NCBI RefSeq assembly: GCF_023897065.1
Contig: NZ_JAMHIV010000013.1
Span: 124,001-188,000, forward strand
DNA length: 64,000 nucleotides
Direction: 5' to 3'
Origin: Crossiella sp. SN42
Lineage (GTDB): Bacteria; Actinomycetota; Actinomycetes; Mycobacteriales; Pseudonocardiaceae
Part shown: piece after piece, positions 37,801 through 46,043 of the stretch
Layout of the letters: every line of letters starts with the position of its first letter
Numbering within the stretch: the first letter of the stretch is position 1
Translations under genes and position numbers: made by a program
Notes under the pieces: model-generated
Told to the model about the DNA's origin: nothing
Seen by the model: the letters and a program-made list of their open reading frames with translations, nothing else
Databases searched by the model: none

Positions 37801-38421
37801 TCAGGAACCGGAGCCCGGGGTCACCTTGAGCACGTCGATGACGAAGATCAGGGTCTCGTTCGGGCCGATGTCGCTCTGGCCGCGCTCGCCGTAACCCAGG
37901 TTCGGCGGCACCACCAGCACGCGGCGGGCGCCCGCCTTGACACCGATCAGGCCCTGGTCCCAGCCCGGGATGACCCGGCCCGCGCCGACCTGCACCGGGA
38001 ACGGCTTGCCCGCGTCGTAGGAGGACTGCTTGAAGGCGCGGTCGGAGAAGGTGGTCAGGTGGTAGTGCGCCTCGATCGAGTCGCCTGCCTTGACCGCGGG
38101 ACCGTTGCCGGGGGTGATGTCCTTGGACAGCAGCTCGGTCGGCGCGGAGCAGCCGGTGGGCACGGTCACCGTGGGCTTGGCGTTGGCCGCGCCCTCGACC
38201 TTGAACGCGTCCAGCGCGCAGGCCGGGCCGGTGGGCTTCGGCGCGGCGCTGGTGCTCGGGGCCGCGGCGCTGGTGGCCGAGGTCGGCGTCTGGTTGGCCT
38301 TGGCCAGCTCTTCCGGCGAGGCGGGCTCTTCGCTGGGCGTGCAGCCGGCGAGCAGGCCCAGCGCGGTCACCGCGCCGAGGGCGAGCAGCCGGACCCGGGA
38401 GGTCGTGTGAGAAGTGGACAC
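37801..38421 (-). CDS. FKBP-type peptidyl-prolyl isomerase lipoprotein
   Basis: 206 aa. The signal ends at lipobox LLAGC. A ~45-residue Ser/Thr/Ala/Pro linker follows. The C-terminal ~110 residues are a single FKBP domain: GDSIEAHYHL, FKQSSYDAGKPFPVQVGAGRVIPGWDQGL, GVKAGARRVLVVPPNLGYG and LIFVIDVLKV contain nearly all pocket aromatics. It probably helps folding of secreted proteins at the membrane. It converges on the asparaginase gene with 7 bp between stops. Confidence 0.94.
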   Translation of the reverse strand: MSTSHTTSRVRLLALGAVTALGLLAGCTPSEEPASPEELAKANQTPTSATSAAAPSTSAAPKPTGPACALDAFKVEGAANAKPTVTVPTGCSAPTELLSKDITPGNGPAVKAGDSIEAHYHLTTFSDRAFKQSSYDAGKPFPVQVGAGRVIPGWDQGLIGVKAGARRVLVVPPNLGYGERGQSDIGPNETLIFVIDVLKVTPGSGS

Positions 38422-38435
38422 GGCACGCAGCCTAG

Positions 38436-38471
38436 ACGGCCCCGGCCCGCCGGGTGGCGGACCGGGGCCGT
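38436..38471 (-). terminator. Hairpin downstream of the candidate immunity gene
   Basis: Outer 10-bp stem ACGGCCCCGG (38436-38445) with 38462-38471 and an inner CCGCC/GGCGG pair. It ends the 42491-38479 operon before the FKBP gene. Confidence 0.7.
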
Positions 38472-38478
38472 GCGCTGC

Positions 38479-38751
38479 TCAGATCCAGGGCGCGAGCAGC
38501 CGGGTGAACTGCTCGTCGGTCAGGTTGAGCGGTCCTGGCTGGTGGAAGCCCTGCCAGGTCTCGGCCTCCAGCAGCACCTTGAGCGGGATGCCGAAGGCCC
38601 GCCGGAACGAGGCGATGAACAGCATGGTGGGCAGCTCGCCGAGCCGCTGCCGGAGCAGCTCCACGAGCTCGACCGCGCCCGCACCGTCGGCCTTCGCCGC
38701 GCGCAGCAGCTCAGCCGCGACCTCGATCCGGTCGGGTTCCCGCGTGGTCAC
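38479..38751 (-). CDS. Small acidic-helical protein, candidate immunity partner of the ALF-repeat protein
   Basis: 90 aa, soluble, all-helical: DRIEVAAELLRAAKADGAG, LVELLRQRLGELPTMLFIASFRRAF, LKVLLEAETW and LTDEQFTRLLAPWI. No family is recognised. The gene lies 26 bp after the giant ALF-repeat gene on the same strand and is preceded by GAGGAG 7 nt before GTG 38751, so it is well translated and co-transcribed. The order large secreted repeat protein, then tiny cytosolic protein is typical of polymorphic toxin/immunity pairs. That role is inference from context. Confidence 0.65.
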   Translation of the reverse strand: MTTREPDRIEVAAELLRAAKADGAGAVELVELLRQRLGELPTMLFIASFRRAFGIPLKVLLEAETWQGFHQPGPLNLTDEQFTRLLAPWI

Positions 38752-38777
38752 GATCGATCTCCTCACTGGTGCGCCGG

Positions 38778-41700
38778 TCAGGAGAACCGGACCTTCACCT
38801 TGGTGTACGCGCCGCGCGTGCCCTCGGGGGTATCCAGGAACTCGACCTTGGTGAAGCCGTACCTGCCCGCCATCTTCCCAGTGAAGGTGCCGCGGGCCGC
38901 GTCGTCGTCCGACTTGCCCGCCTTGATCAGCTCGTTGAACGTGTTGAGGTTGTCGACCATGCTCCCGCCGGCGATCCAGGCGCCGTCGACGGCCTTGACC
39001 TTCGCGCCGAAGTGGTCCATCGCGGAGCTGAAGAACTTGCCGCCGAGACCCGGTACGCCGGTGGTGTTCTGCACGGCCAGCGCCAAGTGGCCTGAGTTGT
39101 CCAGGGTGGCGAAGATCCCGTTCTTGTTGTCGGGCAGGAACATGCTGAACTCGGTGTCGGTGTTCTCGCCGAGCCGGGCCGACTTGGCCAGCAGTTCGGC
39201 CGAGCGCAGGATCCGCGCGGGCGGGATGACCGAGGCCGCGACCCACGCGCACGCCTCGGCCTGGCCCCAGCCGGTGTCGGTGGCGCACCGGATGAAGTCG
39301 TCGAGCATGCCCTTGGCCAGGGCGAGCAGGATCTGGCCGCTGACCACGGCGGTGTTGAACATCTGCTCGGTGGTGTAGTGGAAGTCGATCGGGCTGGTGC
39401 CGATCTCCACCCGGCGGCACTGGCCCTTGCCGGTGGCTCCCGGCGGGCAGTCGAAGGTGAAGAACCGCAGGGTGCCGGTGATGTGGTGGTCGACCTTGTA
39501 GAAACAGGTCGCCGAGCTGGCGCCGAAGCCGAGGCCGCTGCCCCAGCAGCGGGCCGACTTGGGGTCGACCGTCGGGGTGTCCTTCATGTTCTCCGGCACC
39601 TTCTCGATGCCGAAGGGGCTGACCTCGGTCTCCTTGGGGACCTCGCCGACGTTCTCCCGTTGTTCGCCGACCTGGTGGAACCGGGCCGCGGCGTCCTTGG
39701 CCTCCTGGGCGGCGCGTTCGGCCGCCTCGGCGTCCTTGCCTGCCTGGATGGCGTCGGCGCGGGCCTGGTCAGCGGCGCGCTGGGCCGCGGCGGCCGCGGT
39801 GTTCGCCCTGGTCGCCGAGGCCGAGGCCCGGGCGGCCGAGGCGTCGGCGCTGCGGGCGCTCTTGGCGGCGTTGGCGGCGGCGTCGCGGGCCCGCTTGGCC
39901 GACTGCGCGGCCTGGTCGGCTGAGCGCTGGGCGGCCTCGGCGGAGGCCTTGGCCGCGTCGGCGGCGAGCTTGGCCTGCTCGGCCGACTCCTGGGCCTTGG
40001 CTGCCCACCGCGCGGCCTCGTCGGCGGCCTGGCGGGCGATGGCCGCGTGCTCGGCGGCCAGGTTGGCGTTCTGCCTGGCCAGTGCCGAGGACTGGTCGGC
40101 CCTGGCCAGGTAGCTCTCGATCTGGGCGCGGTGGGTGGCGGTGTCGGCGTCGCGCAGCCGGGCCTGGGGCAGCTCGACGTGCAGGAAGCGGGTGAGGTAG
40201 CTGTCCGGGCCGGAGAGCGCGGCCTGCGCGCCCGCGGCCACCTCGCGCAGTCCGTCCCGCTGCGCCTCGGCCAGGATCTTGTTGACCTGCCTGCGGTCCT
40301 CGGCCTTGGCCGCGGTGAACCGGCCGGTCTCCAGGAACCGGTGCAGCGCCTCGGTGTCACCCCTGGAGTCGGCGTTGAGGGCCTCGTTGCCCGCGGCGTG
40401 CACCAGCGAGTCCGGTCCGGCCGCGGCCATCACCTGGTTGACCTGCTTGCGGTCGTCGTTCACCTTTCCGGGGTAGTTCCGCAGGCGCAGGAACTCCTTG
40501 ACCTGCTCGTGCGTTCCGGTTTGCGTGGCGAAGGCGGCCGCCTGCTGCGCGGGCCGGTCGGTAGATCCGGCGATGATGCCGAGCCCGGCCCGGTCGTCCT
40601 GTTCCACGGCCTGGCCGAGCGCGGTGCTGACGAACAGCCGCACCGCGGGGTCGGGGCCGCTCAGCGCGGTGGTGGCCGCGGTTTGCGCCCAGGGGCCGCC
40701 CCGGGTGAGCAGCCGCAGCGCGGCCGCGCGGCCGTCGCGCAGGGCGTCGGGCCCCGGCTTGGCGGCTTCGGTGAGCAGGCGCTGGGTCTCCTGGTCGAAG
40801 GTCTCGGCCTGACCGCCCTGCCAGCGGCGCTGGTCCTGCGCCTCGGCCTCGGCGCGGGCGGCCTCCTCGGCGTCCCGGACCGCCTGCGACTCCTGCTGTT
40901 TGACGCGTTCGTCGTCGGCGGCCCTGGCGGTCGCGGCGACCTGGTGCGCCTGGTCGGAGGCCGACTTCGCCTGCTGGGCGGCGCGATCGGCCTCGGTGGC
41001 CGCGGTGGCCGCTCGCCGGGCGGCGGCCTCGGCGTTCTCGTAGGCGTCCGCGGCGGCGATCGCGGCATCGGCGGCGGCCTCGGCGTGGCCGGCGGCGGAG
41101 CTGGCCGCGTCCCTGGCGTCGAAGGCGGCTCGCGCGGCCTGTTCGGCCAGTGCCTGGGTGCGGCCGGCGGCGCGGGCCGCCTCGGCGGCGGCCTGGCGGG
41201 CCCTGGCCGCTGCGCGTTCCGCCTCGGCCGCGCTGGCGCCCGCGCGCCTGGCCGCCGCGGCGGCGTCCTCGGCGGCCTTGGCCGCGGCGTCGGCGTGTCC
41301 GCTGGCCCCACGGGCCGCTTCGGAGGCCTTGCCCGCCTCGGCGACCGCGCGACCGGCGGCGTCGGCGGCGGCCGCGGCCTGTTTGGCCGACTTGGCCACG
41401 TCCCTGGCCTGCTCGGCGGCCACCCTGGCCGCGTGCGCCTTGGACTTGTCCCTGGCCGCGCCCGCGGCGGCGTCCTGCGCCCTGGCCGCGGCGCGCTCGG
41501 TCATGGACGCGGCGATCGCGGCCTGCCCGGCGGCGTTCGCGGCGACCCTGGCCGCGGCGTTGGCCCGGCCTGCCGCGTTGATCGCGGTCTGCGCGGCCGC
41601 GGCGGCGCCCTGGGCCGCGGTGGCCGCCCGGCTCGCCGCCTGCGCGGCCTTGCGCGCGTCGCCCTGGGCCGCGGCGGTCTCGGCGGCGGCCCGCTCGGCG

Positions 41701-42491
41701 GCCTCCTTGGCCTTGCCCGCGGCGGCCAGCGCCTGGTCGGCGTTGTCCTTGGCGATGTCGGTCTGCTCGGCGGCCCTGACCTGGGCGTCGGCGGCCAGTT
41801 CGGCCAGCCCGGCGACGGTCAGCGTCTCCTCGTCCCGCTGCACCGCGACCGGCCAGCCGCTGCGCAGGAACTCCCGGATGTCCTCCGCGCCGCCGTCCAG
41901 GGCGCGCTGGGCGGTGACGTGGACCGCGGAGCCCTCCTTGGCCGCGGCCAGGATCTTGTTGACCCGGATCCGGTTGTCCTGGTCCTCGGCGACCAGCCGG
42001 CCCTTGGCGAGGAAGGCCTCGACGTCGGCGTCGGTGCCGTCGAGCGCGGCCTGCCCCGCCTTGGCCAGCTGGGTGCCGCCGCGGGCGATCAGCTGGTTGA
42101 CCAGCCTGCGCTGGTCGTTGCGGTGCGGCTGCTGCCAGCCGGTGTCCAGGAAGGCCCGCAGTTCGGCCATCTTGCCGTTGAGCGCGGTGTCGGCCGCCGC
42201 CCGCACGGCGGGTCCGGAGGCGGCCAGCAGCCGGGTGACCTCGATCCGGGCGTCGTGCTCGGCGGCCACCGGACGCTGTTCGGTGAGGAAGCGCCGCACG
42301 TCCTCCTCGCTGCCCAGCAGCGCCGCCTCGGCGGCCCGCGCGGTGACCTGGCCGCCGGCCCGGTAGGCGGCCAGCACTTCCGCCCGGGAATGGGCCGGTG
42401 CCGGTGCGGCATTCACCGGTAGTGGCGCCAGCAAGCCCGCGCCCATGGTCAGCGCCGTCGCCAGGACGGCTGCACGTGTTATAGCTTTCAT
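38778..42491 (-). CDS. Giant secreted ALF-repeat protein, candidate polymorphic toxin
   Basis: 1237 aa. Signal peptide MKAITRAAVLATALTMG ending near NA/APA. Residues ~35-230 hold ALF-type repeats (VRRFLTEQRPVAAEHDARI; VEAFLAKGRLVAEDQDNRI; IREFLRSGWPVAVQRDEE). Then ~330 residues of Ala-rich helix, predicted coiled coil. A second ALF block lies at ~590-850 (VKEFLRLRNYPGKVNDDRK, LHRFLETGRFTAAKAEDRR), then a second Ala-rich coil to ~935. The last 300 residues differ: Cys pairs, a hydrophobic pre-toxin-like helix (QILLALAKGMLDDFIRC) and a C-terminal module (GHLALAV...VDGAWIAGGSMVDNLNTFNELIKAGKS...FTGKMAGRYGFTKVEF). I do not recognise its activity. A small helical gene follows. Confidence 0.85.
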   Translation of the reverse strand: MKAITRAAVLATALTMGAGLLAPLPVNAAPAPAHSRAEVLAAYRAGGQVTARAAEAALLGSEEDVRRFLTEQRPVAAEHDARIEVTRLLAASGPAVRAAADTALNGKMAELRAFLDTGWQQPHRNDQRRLVNQLIARGGTQLAKAGQAALDGTDADVEAFLAKGRLVAEDQDNRIRVNKILAAAKEGSAVHVTAQRALDGGAEDIREFLRSGWPVAVQRDEETLTVAGLAELAADAQVRAAEQTDIAKDNADQALAAAGKAKEAAERAAAETAAAQGDARKAAQAASRAATAAQGAAAAAQTAINAAGRANAAARVAANAAGQAAIAASMTERAAARAQDAAAGAARDKSKAHAARVAAEQARDVAKSAKQAAAAADAAGRAVAEAGKASEAARGASGHADAAAKAAEDAAAAARRAGASAAEAERAAARARQAAAEAARAAGRTQALAEQAARAAFDARDAASSAAGHAEAAADAAIAAADAYENAEAAARRAATAATEADRAAQQAKSASDQAHQVAATARAADDERVKQQESQAVRDAEEAARAEAEAQDQRRWQGGQAETFDQETQRLLTEAAKPGPDALRDGRAAALRLLTRGGPWAQTAATTALSGPDPAVRLFVSTALGQAVEQDDRAGLGIIAGSTDRPAQQAAAFATQTGTHEQVKEFLRLRNYPGKVNDDRKQVNQVMAAAGPDSLVHAAGNEALNADSRGDTEALHRFLETGRFTAAKAEDRRQVNKILAEAQRDGLREVAAGAQAALSGPDSYLTRFLHVELPQARLRDADTATHRAQIESYLARADQSSALARQNANLAAEHAAIARQAADEAARWAAKAQESAEQAKLAADAAKASAEAAQRSADQAAQSAKRARDAAANAAKSARSADASAARASASATRANTAAAAAQRAADQARADAIQAGKDAEAAERAAQEAKDAAARFHQVGEQRENVGEVPKETEVSPFGIEKVPENMKDTPTVDPKSARCWGSGLGFGASSATCFYKVDHHITGTLRFFTFDCPPGATGKGQCRRVEIGTSPIDFHYTTEQMFNTAVVSGQILLALAKGMLDDFIRCATDTGWGQAEACAWVAASVIPPARILRSAELLAKSARLGENTDTEFSMFLPDNKNGIFATLDNSGHLALAVQNTTGVPGLGGKFFSSAMDHFGAKVKAVDGAWIAGGSMVDNLNTFNELIKAGKSDDDAARGTFTGKMAGRYGFTKVEFLDTPEGTRGAYTKVKVRFS

Positions 42492-42566
42492 AATGAAGTC
42501 AGTATCGGTTCGCGGCGCGGCAAAAAGCTCTACTACCTGCATCCAGAGAAATTGAGGACATTTGTC

Positions 42567-43025
42567 ATGAGCGCATTACTGCGGTTGGCCTATTTCGTGG
42601 CGGTCGTTGTTTCCGGCACGATTCTGGGCGCGGCCACGCCTGCTGCGGCGGCGGAGAACCCGCCGCCGGTGGAGGAGGACTACGCCTATCCGGGCGCGGA
42701 CAAGATTTTCGCCGAACGCGGTATCCGGCTGTTGAAGGGAAATGGCGTTATTCTGCTGACCACCTGCGTGCCGGGGCACGCCAACCAGATCGTGCTCAGC
42801 AGTTCCGCTTTCGCCGACCCGATTTGTTTCGTGGCCGGACCGGGTGCCGGATTTGTCAGCATGGACATTCCCGAGGTCTACTCGGTCAAGGGCGACAGCC
42901 ACCGCGGGTCGGTCACGGTGCGGGTCAAGGACGTCACCAGCACCTCGCCGATCACGCCGAACCGGTGGAACCCGGTCAACAACGGCGACGGCGGGACCCT
43001 GCTGGAGCTGCGCACCCAGCCCTGA
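42567..43025 (+). CDS. Small secreted protein of unknown function
   Basis: 152 aa, with a clear signal peptide (RLAYFVAVVVSGTILGAATPAAAA). The mature part (~120 aa) is beta-rich, with two Cys (LLTTCVPG and DPICFVAG) that likely form one disulfide. No motif recognised. Divergent from the ALF-repeat gene across 75 bp, so both may share a regulatory region; base composition at the start is AT-richer (GTTATTCTGCTG, GATTTGTTTCGTG). GAGGA lies 8 nt before ATG 42567. It could be a co-regulated effector, an adaptor or unrelated. Confidence 0.7.
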   Translation: MSALLRLAYFVAVVVSGTILGAATPAAAAENPPPVEEDYAYPGADKIFAERGIRLLKGNGVILLTTCVPGHANQIVLSSSAFADPICFVAGPGAGFVSMDIPEVYSVKGDSHRGSVTVRVKDVTSTSPITPNRWNPVNNGDGGTLLELRTQP

Positions 43026-43032
43026 GCGCGGC

Positions 43033-43581
43033 TCAGCCCAGCAGCTCCCTCAGCGCGGTCTCCACGGCGTTCGCCGAGGTCAGCCCCTTGACCAGGGTGC
43101 CGCCGGGGGCGATGACGGCCAGCAGCGGCGGTTCGGCCACGGCGTAGCTCCGGCCGACGGTCTGCTGCTGGTCGTCGTGGCCGACCGGATAGGGCACCTG
43201 GTGTTGCTCCAGGTAGCCGCGCAGGTCGGCCTCGGTGTCCCTGGCGGCGACCCCGAGGAAAGCCACCTTGTCCCGGTAGGTGTTCGCCAGTTCGGTGAGT
43301 TTGCGCTGCTCAGTGCCGCACTTGGCGCACCAGGAGCTGAAGAACACCACCACCAGAGGCCGGTCCTTCCACAGCGTGGCGGCGGTGACCTTGGTGCCGT
43401 CGGTGAGCGGCACGGTGAAGTCAGGGGCCGCACCCGCTTCTGGCGGCGGCGGGCGGAAGGTGACCCCCGGCGGCAGCGGGCCGGGCAGGGCGGCGGCCCC
43501 GCCGCGCGCGGGCGCGGGCGGCGGGGCCGCGGTGCAGGCGGCCAGCAGCGCCGCCAGCAGCAGGGCGAGGACGGTTCTCAC
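43033..43581 (-). CDS. TlpA-like thioredoxin-fold lipoprotein
   Basis: 182 aa. The signal ends at lipobox LLAAC, giving a membrane-anchored extracytoplasmic protein. After a Pro/Ala linker comes a thioredoxin/AhpC-TSA fold: PDFTVPLTDGTKVTAATLWKDRPLVVVFFSSWCAKCGTEQRKL, with redox pair CAKC, then VAARDTEADLRGYLEQHQVPYPVGHD and a cis-Pro (EPPLLAVI). It likely reduces or shuffles disulfides of exported proteins. GTG start overlaps the upstream lipoprotein stop (GTGA). Confidence 0.9.
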   Translation of the reverse strand: MRTVLALLLAALLAACTAAPPPAPARGGAAALPGPLPPGVTFRPPPPEAGAAPDFTVPLTDGTKVTAATLWKDRPLVVVFFSSWCAKCGTEQRKLTELANTYRDKVAFLGVAARDTEADLRGYLEQHQVPYPVGHDDQQQTVGRSYAVAEPPLLAVIAPGGTLVKGLTSANAVETALRELLG

Positions 43582-43997
43582 GTGGTCAATCCCACCAGGG
43601 GCGCCCGCTCGCCCAGACTCGGGTCGCGGGCCAGCTCGATCGGCGGCAGGTCGCCGACCAGCAGCCGGTAGCCGTCGGCGGCAGGCAGTTCGGCGGTGAA
43701 CTCGACCTGGCAGAACGTGGGCTCCCTCGGCACGTCGAGCTGCTCCTCGATGGCCTTGACCGCCTTGCCCGGCGGCAGCGTGCCCTCGGCCAGCCGCTTG
43801 CCCCCGGCGTCCTGCACGCGGAAGCCGGCCTTGGGGTGGATGGCCTGGTAGGCGCCGGTGCCGGAGCACTCGGCGCCCACCTCGCGCATCGCCCCGTCCC
43901 GGACGAGCAGCTTCACCGGCGCGGCGGTGGGGGCGGGCGTGCTCGCGCAGCCCGCCACCACCAGTGCGGTGAGCAGGATCAGGACAGGACGGTGCAC
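43578..43997 (-). CDS. Small lipoprotein of unknown function
   Basis: 139 aa with a signal and lipobox VAGC. The mature part, ~120 aa, contains two Cys (GAECSGTG and TFCQVEF) probably paired, and a beta-rich body ending PIELARDPSLGERAPLVGL. No family identified. The GTG start lies inside the 3' end of the M6 protease gene (19-bp overlap), and its TGA overlaps the TlpA-like GTG, so the three genes form one operon: metalloprotease, lipoprotein, thiol-redox protein. Confidence 0.75.
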   Translation of the reverse strand: MHRPVLILLTALVVAGCASTPAPTAAPVKLLVRDGAMREVGAECSGTGAYQAIHPKAGFRVQDAGGKRLAEGTLPPGKAVKAIEEQLDVPREPTFCQVEFTAELPAADGYRLLVGDLPPIELARDPSLGERAPLVGLTT

Positions 43998-45982
43998 GTC
44001 GCCGTCGCGGTCTTGCTCGGGTCGGACTCCGAGGTCGCGGTCAGCTTGACCGTGGCGGGCTCGACCGGTTTCGCGGTGGTGCGCTCCACGTTGACCGCCA
44101 CGTTCGCCTTCTCGCCGAACTTCGCCGTCGCGAGGGCGTTGGGCAGCTGGACCTGCCAGCCCGCGCCGCTGACCTCGGCCTTGAGCCGGTAGACGTCCGA
44201 GCGCAGGTGCGCGGCCGGGCTGCCACTGGCCTTGCCGGTGTTGGTCAGCGGGAAGGAGCACGCGGTCGCGCCGCGGTGCCCGATCCAGCCGGTGCGGGCG
44301 TTGTCCAGCTTGACGCCCCGGGTGTGCGGGCCAGCGCCGTCCAGGGAGCGGACCGCGACGGTGTAGGAGAGCACGCCCTGGGCGTCCCGCTTGATGTCGA
44401 GCACGTAGAAGTGCAGCCGGTTGTGGGTGTCGGTGTACTCGTAGATCGACTTGGACCCGGTGCCCGCCTTGAGCAGCGCGTCGGCCAGCTGGCGCGGGTC
44501 GCCCACGGTGACCTTCACCGGGGTGCCGTCCGGCTTGTAGTAGTCGACCAGGTTGATGTCCTGCGGGTTGGCGTCGATGACCCACTTGAACGGGGCGGCG
44601 TCGGCGTTCTTCGTCTTGGCCAGCAGCACGCCGCTGTCCGGGGTGAAGGAGTCCGCCCCCATCCGGTCCACGACCTCCAGGGTGTAGTTCTGGTAGCCGC
44701 GGCCGTCGCAGAGCGGATCCTTGGCCTGGCTGCACGCCGGGGCCTTGTCCCCGCCGGGCATGACCACGTTGATCCCGGCCAGCCCGCCGGGTCCCGGCTG
44801 CGCCGCGCGGGCGGTCACCGTGGCCACCGCGAGGCCGGAGGTGGTCAGCGTGCCGCGGTCCAGCCGCAGCACGTGCGCCTCGTCCACGATGCCGAGCTTC
44901 ATCTTGTTGCGCAGCATGTGTTGCGCGCCCATGGACGCCCCGGCCGTCGGTGGGATGAACCAGCGGGTGTGGGTGCCGCCGGGGCCGTTGAAGGTGCCGC
45001 GGCTGAGCATGTCCCACGGGCCGCTGTAGGCGCGCACCGGCGGGTTGCCGAAGGGGTTGTTGTAGTTGTCGCCGATGCCCAGGATGTGGCTGAACTCGTG
45101 CGCGTACACGCCCTGCCCCGAGCTCTCCGCCTGGGTGGAGGAGCCGCCGCCGGCGTTGGGCCAGATGGAGGCCGCGGCCTTCCACGAGGTCCACTCCACG
45201 TAGCGGGTCTTCGCCCAGTTCGGGAGGTTGGGGTCGGGCGGGCCGAAGGAGTCCGGCACGTCCTCCTTCTTGGCGAACATCATCGGCCCGAACTCCTGCC
45301 AGGTGCCCGACTCGTCCTGTCCCGCGGAGAGGAAGAAGACGAAGTCGAAGCCCTTGGGCACCTCGGTGCCGACGTCGTCGCGCCAGGCCTTGCCGGCGTC
45401 GGTGCGCAGGTCCTTGGTGCAGTTGGACCCGGCCGGGCAGGCGCCGGAGCCCTGGAACTCCATCGCGTACTCGTAGGACTTGCCGGGTAGCTGGTACGCG
45501 CCGAAGGCCTTGAGGTCCACGCCGAAGCGGCCGCCGGAGTCCTCCATCCAGTACTCGTTGATGGTGTGCCCGTTGTTGATCTTGCCGGGCTTGTTGAGGA
45601 AGTCCTGGTAGAACTGCGCGACCTGGGCGCGCGGGATGTTGTTGGCCAGCTGGGTGGGGTTGCCGAAGACGGTGGACTTCGGTGGCTGGGTGACCGCGAA
45701 GGGCTGGTCGGGGTAGTCGACGAGGACGAGCGCGCCCTTGAACATCCGCTTGGTCGGCTTGCGCGCCGGGTTCGCCCAGTCGGTGCCCGGCGGCTTCTTG
45801 TAGTCCGACCACGTCATGTCAGCGGGGTTCTCCCACTGCTGCGGGTCGATCGGCGCGAGGGAGACCGGCGAGCCCCACCCGGCGGGCGCGGCGGCGGCCG
45901 TGCCCGCCACCGACACCGACAGGGCGGCGGCCAGCACGAGGGCTCCGGTTCGCCTGACCCGGAAACGACGACGTAGCTGCAT
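43979..45982 (-). CDS. Secreted M6-family metalloprotease (immune inhibitor A-like)
   Basis: 667 aa. The Arg-rich signal MQLRRRFRVRRTGALVLAAALSVSVAGTAAAA includes RR and may go by Tat or Sec. The catalytic domain contains KRMFKGALVLVDYPDQPF, INEYWMEDSGGRFGVDL and the zinc site YAHEFSHILGIGDNYN (HExxH, with the third ligand likely D/G region). SGPWDMLSRG follows as Met-turn. The C-terminal ~300 residues are beta-rich domains. M6 proteases degrade host or matrix proteins. Start ATG 45982, before the signal; GAT(C)C(T)AGG lacks a strong ribosome site. Confidence 0.92.
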   Translation of the reverse strand: MQLRRRFRVRRTGALVLAAALSVSVAGTAAAAPAGWGSPVSLAPIDPQQWENPADMTWSDYKKPPGTDWANPARKPTKRMFKGALVLVDYPDQPFAVTQPPKSTVFGNPTQLANNIPRAQVAQFYQDFLNKPGKINNGHTINEYWMEDSGGRFGVDLKAFGAYQLPGKSYEYAMEFQGSGACPAGSNCTKDLRTDAGKAWRDDVGTEVPKGFDFVFFLSAGQDESGTWQEFGPMMFAKKEDVPDSFGPPDPNLPNWAKTRYVEWTSWKAAASIWPNAGGGSSTQAESSGQGVYAHEFSHILGIGDNYNNPFGNPPVRAYSGPWDMLSRGTFNGPGGTHTRWFIPPTAGASMGAQHMLRNKMKLGIVDEAHVLRLDRGTLTTSGLAVATVTARAAQPGPGGLAGINVVMPGGDKAPACSQAKDPLCDGRGYQNYTLEVVDRMGADSFTPDSGVLLAKTKNADAAPFKWVIDANPQDINLVDYYKPDGTPVKVTVGDPRQLADALLKAGTGSKSIYEYTDTHNRLHFYVLDIKRDAQGVLSYTVAVRSLDGAGPHTRGVKLDNARTGWIGHRGATACSFPLTNTGKASGSPAAHLRSDVYRLKAEVSGAGWQVQLPNALATAKFGEKANVAVNVERTTAKPVEPATVKLTATSESDPSKTATATCTVLS

Positions 45983-46043
45983 GAACCCGGATCCTAGGAA
46001 CCCCCTGGCGGGCAACCCAGCCGCCGAAGGGACTGTGTCCCGC

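Noticed and set aside
40047-42422. 791-codon plus-strand frame antisense to the ALF-repeat gene
   Set aside because: Low-complexity Gly/Leu/Arg product arising from the Ala-rich repeats on the other strand; no motif or start signal.
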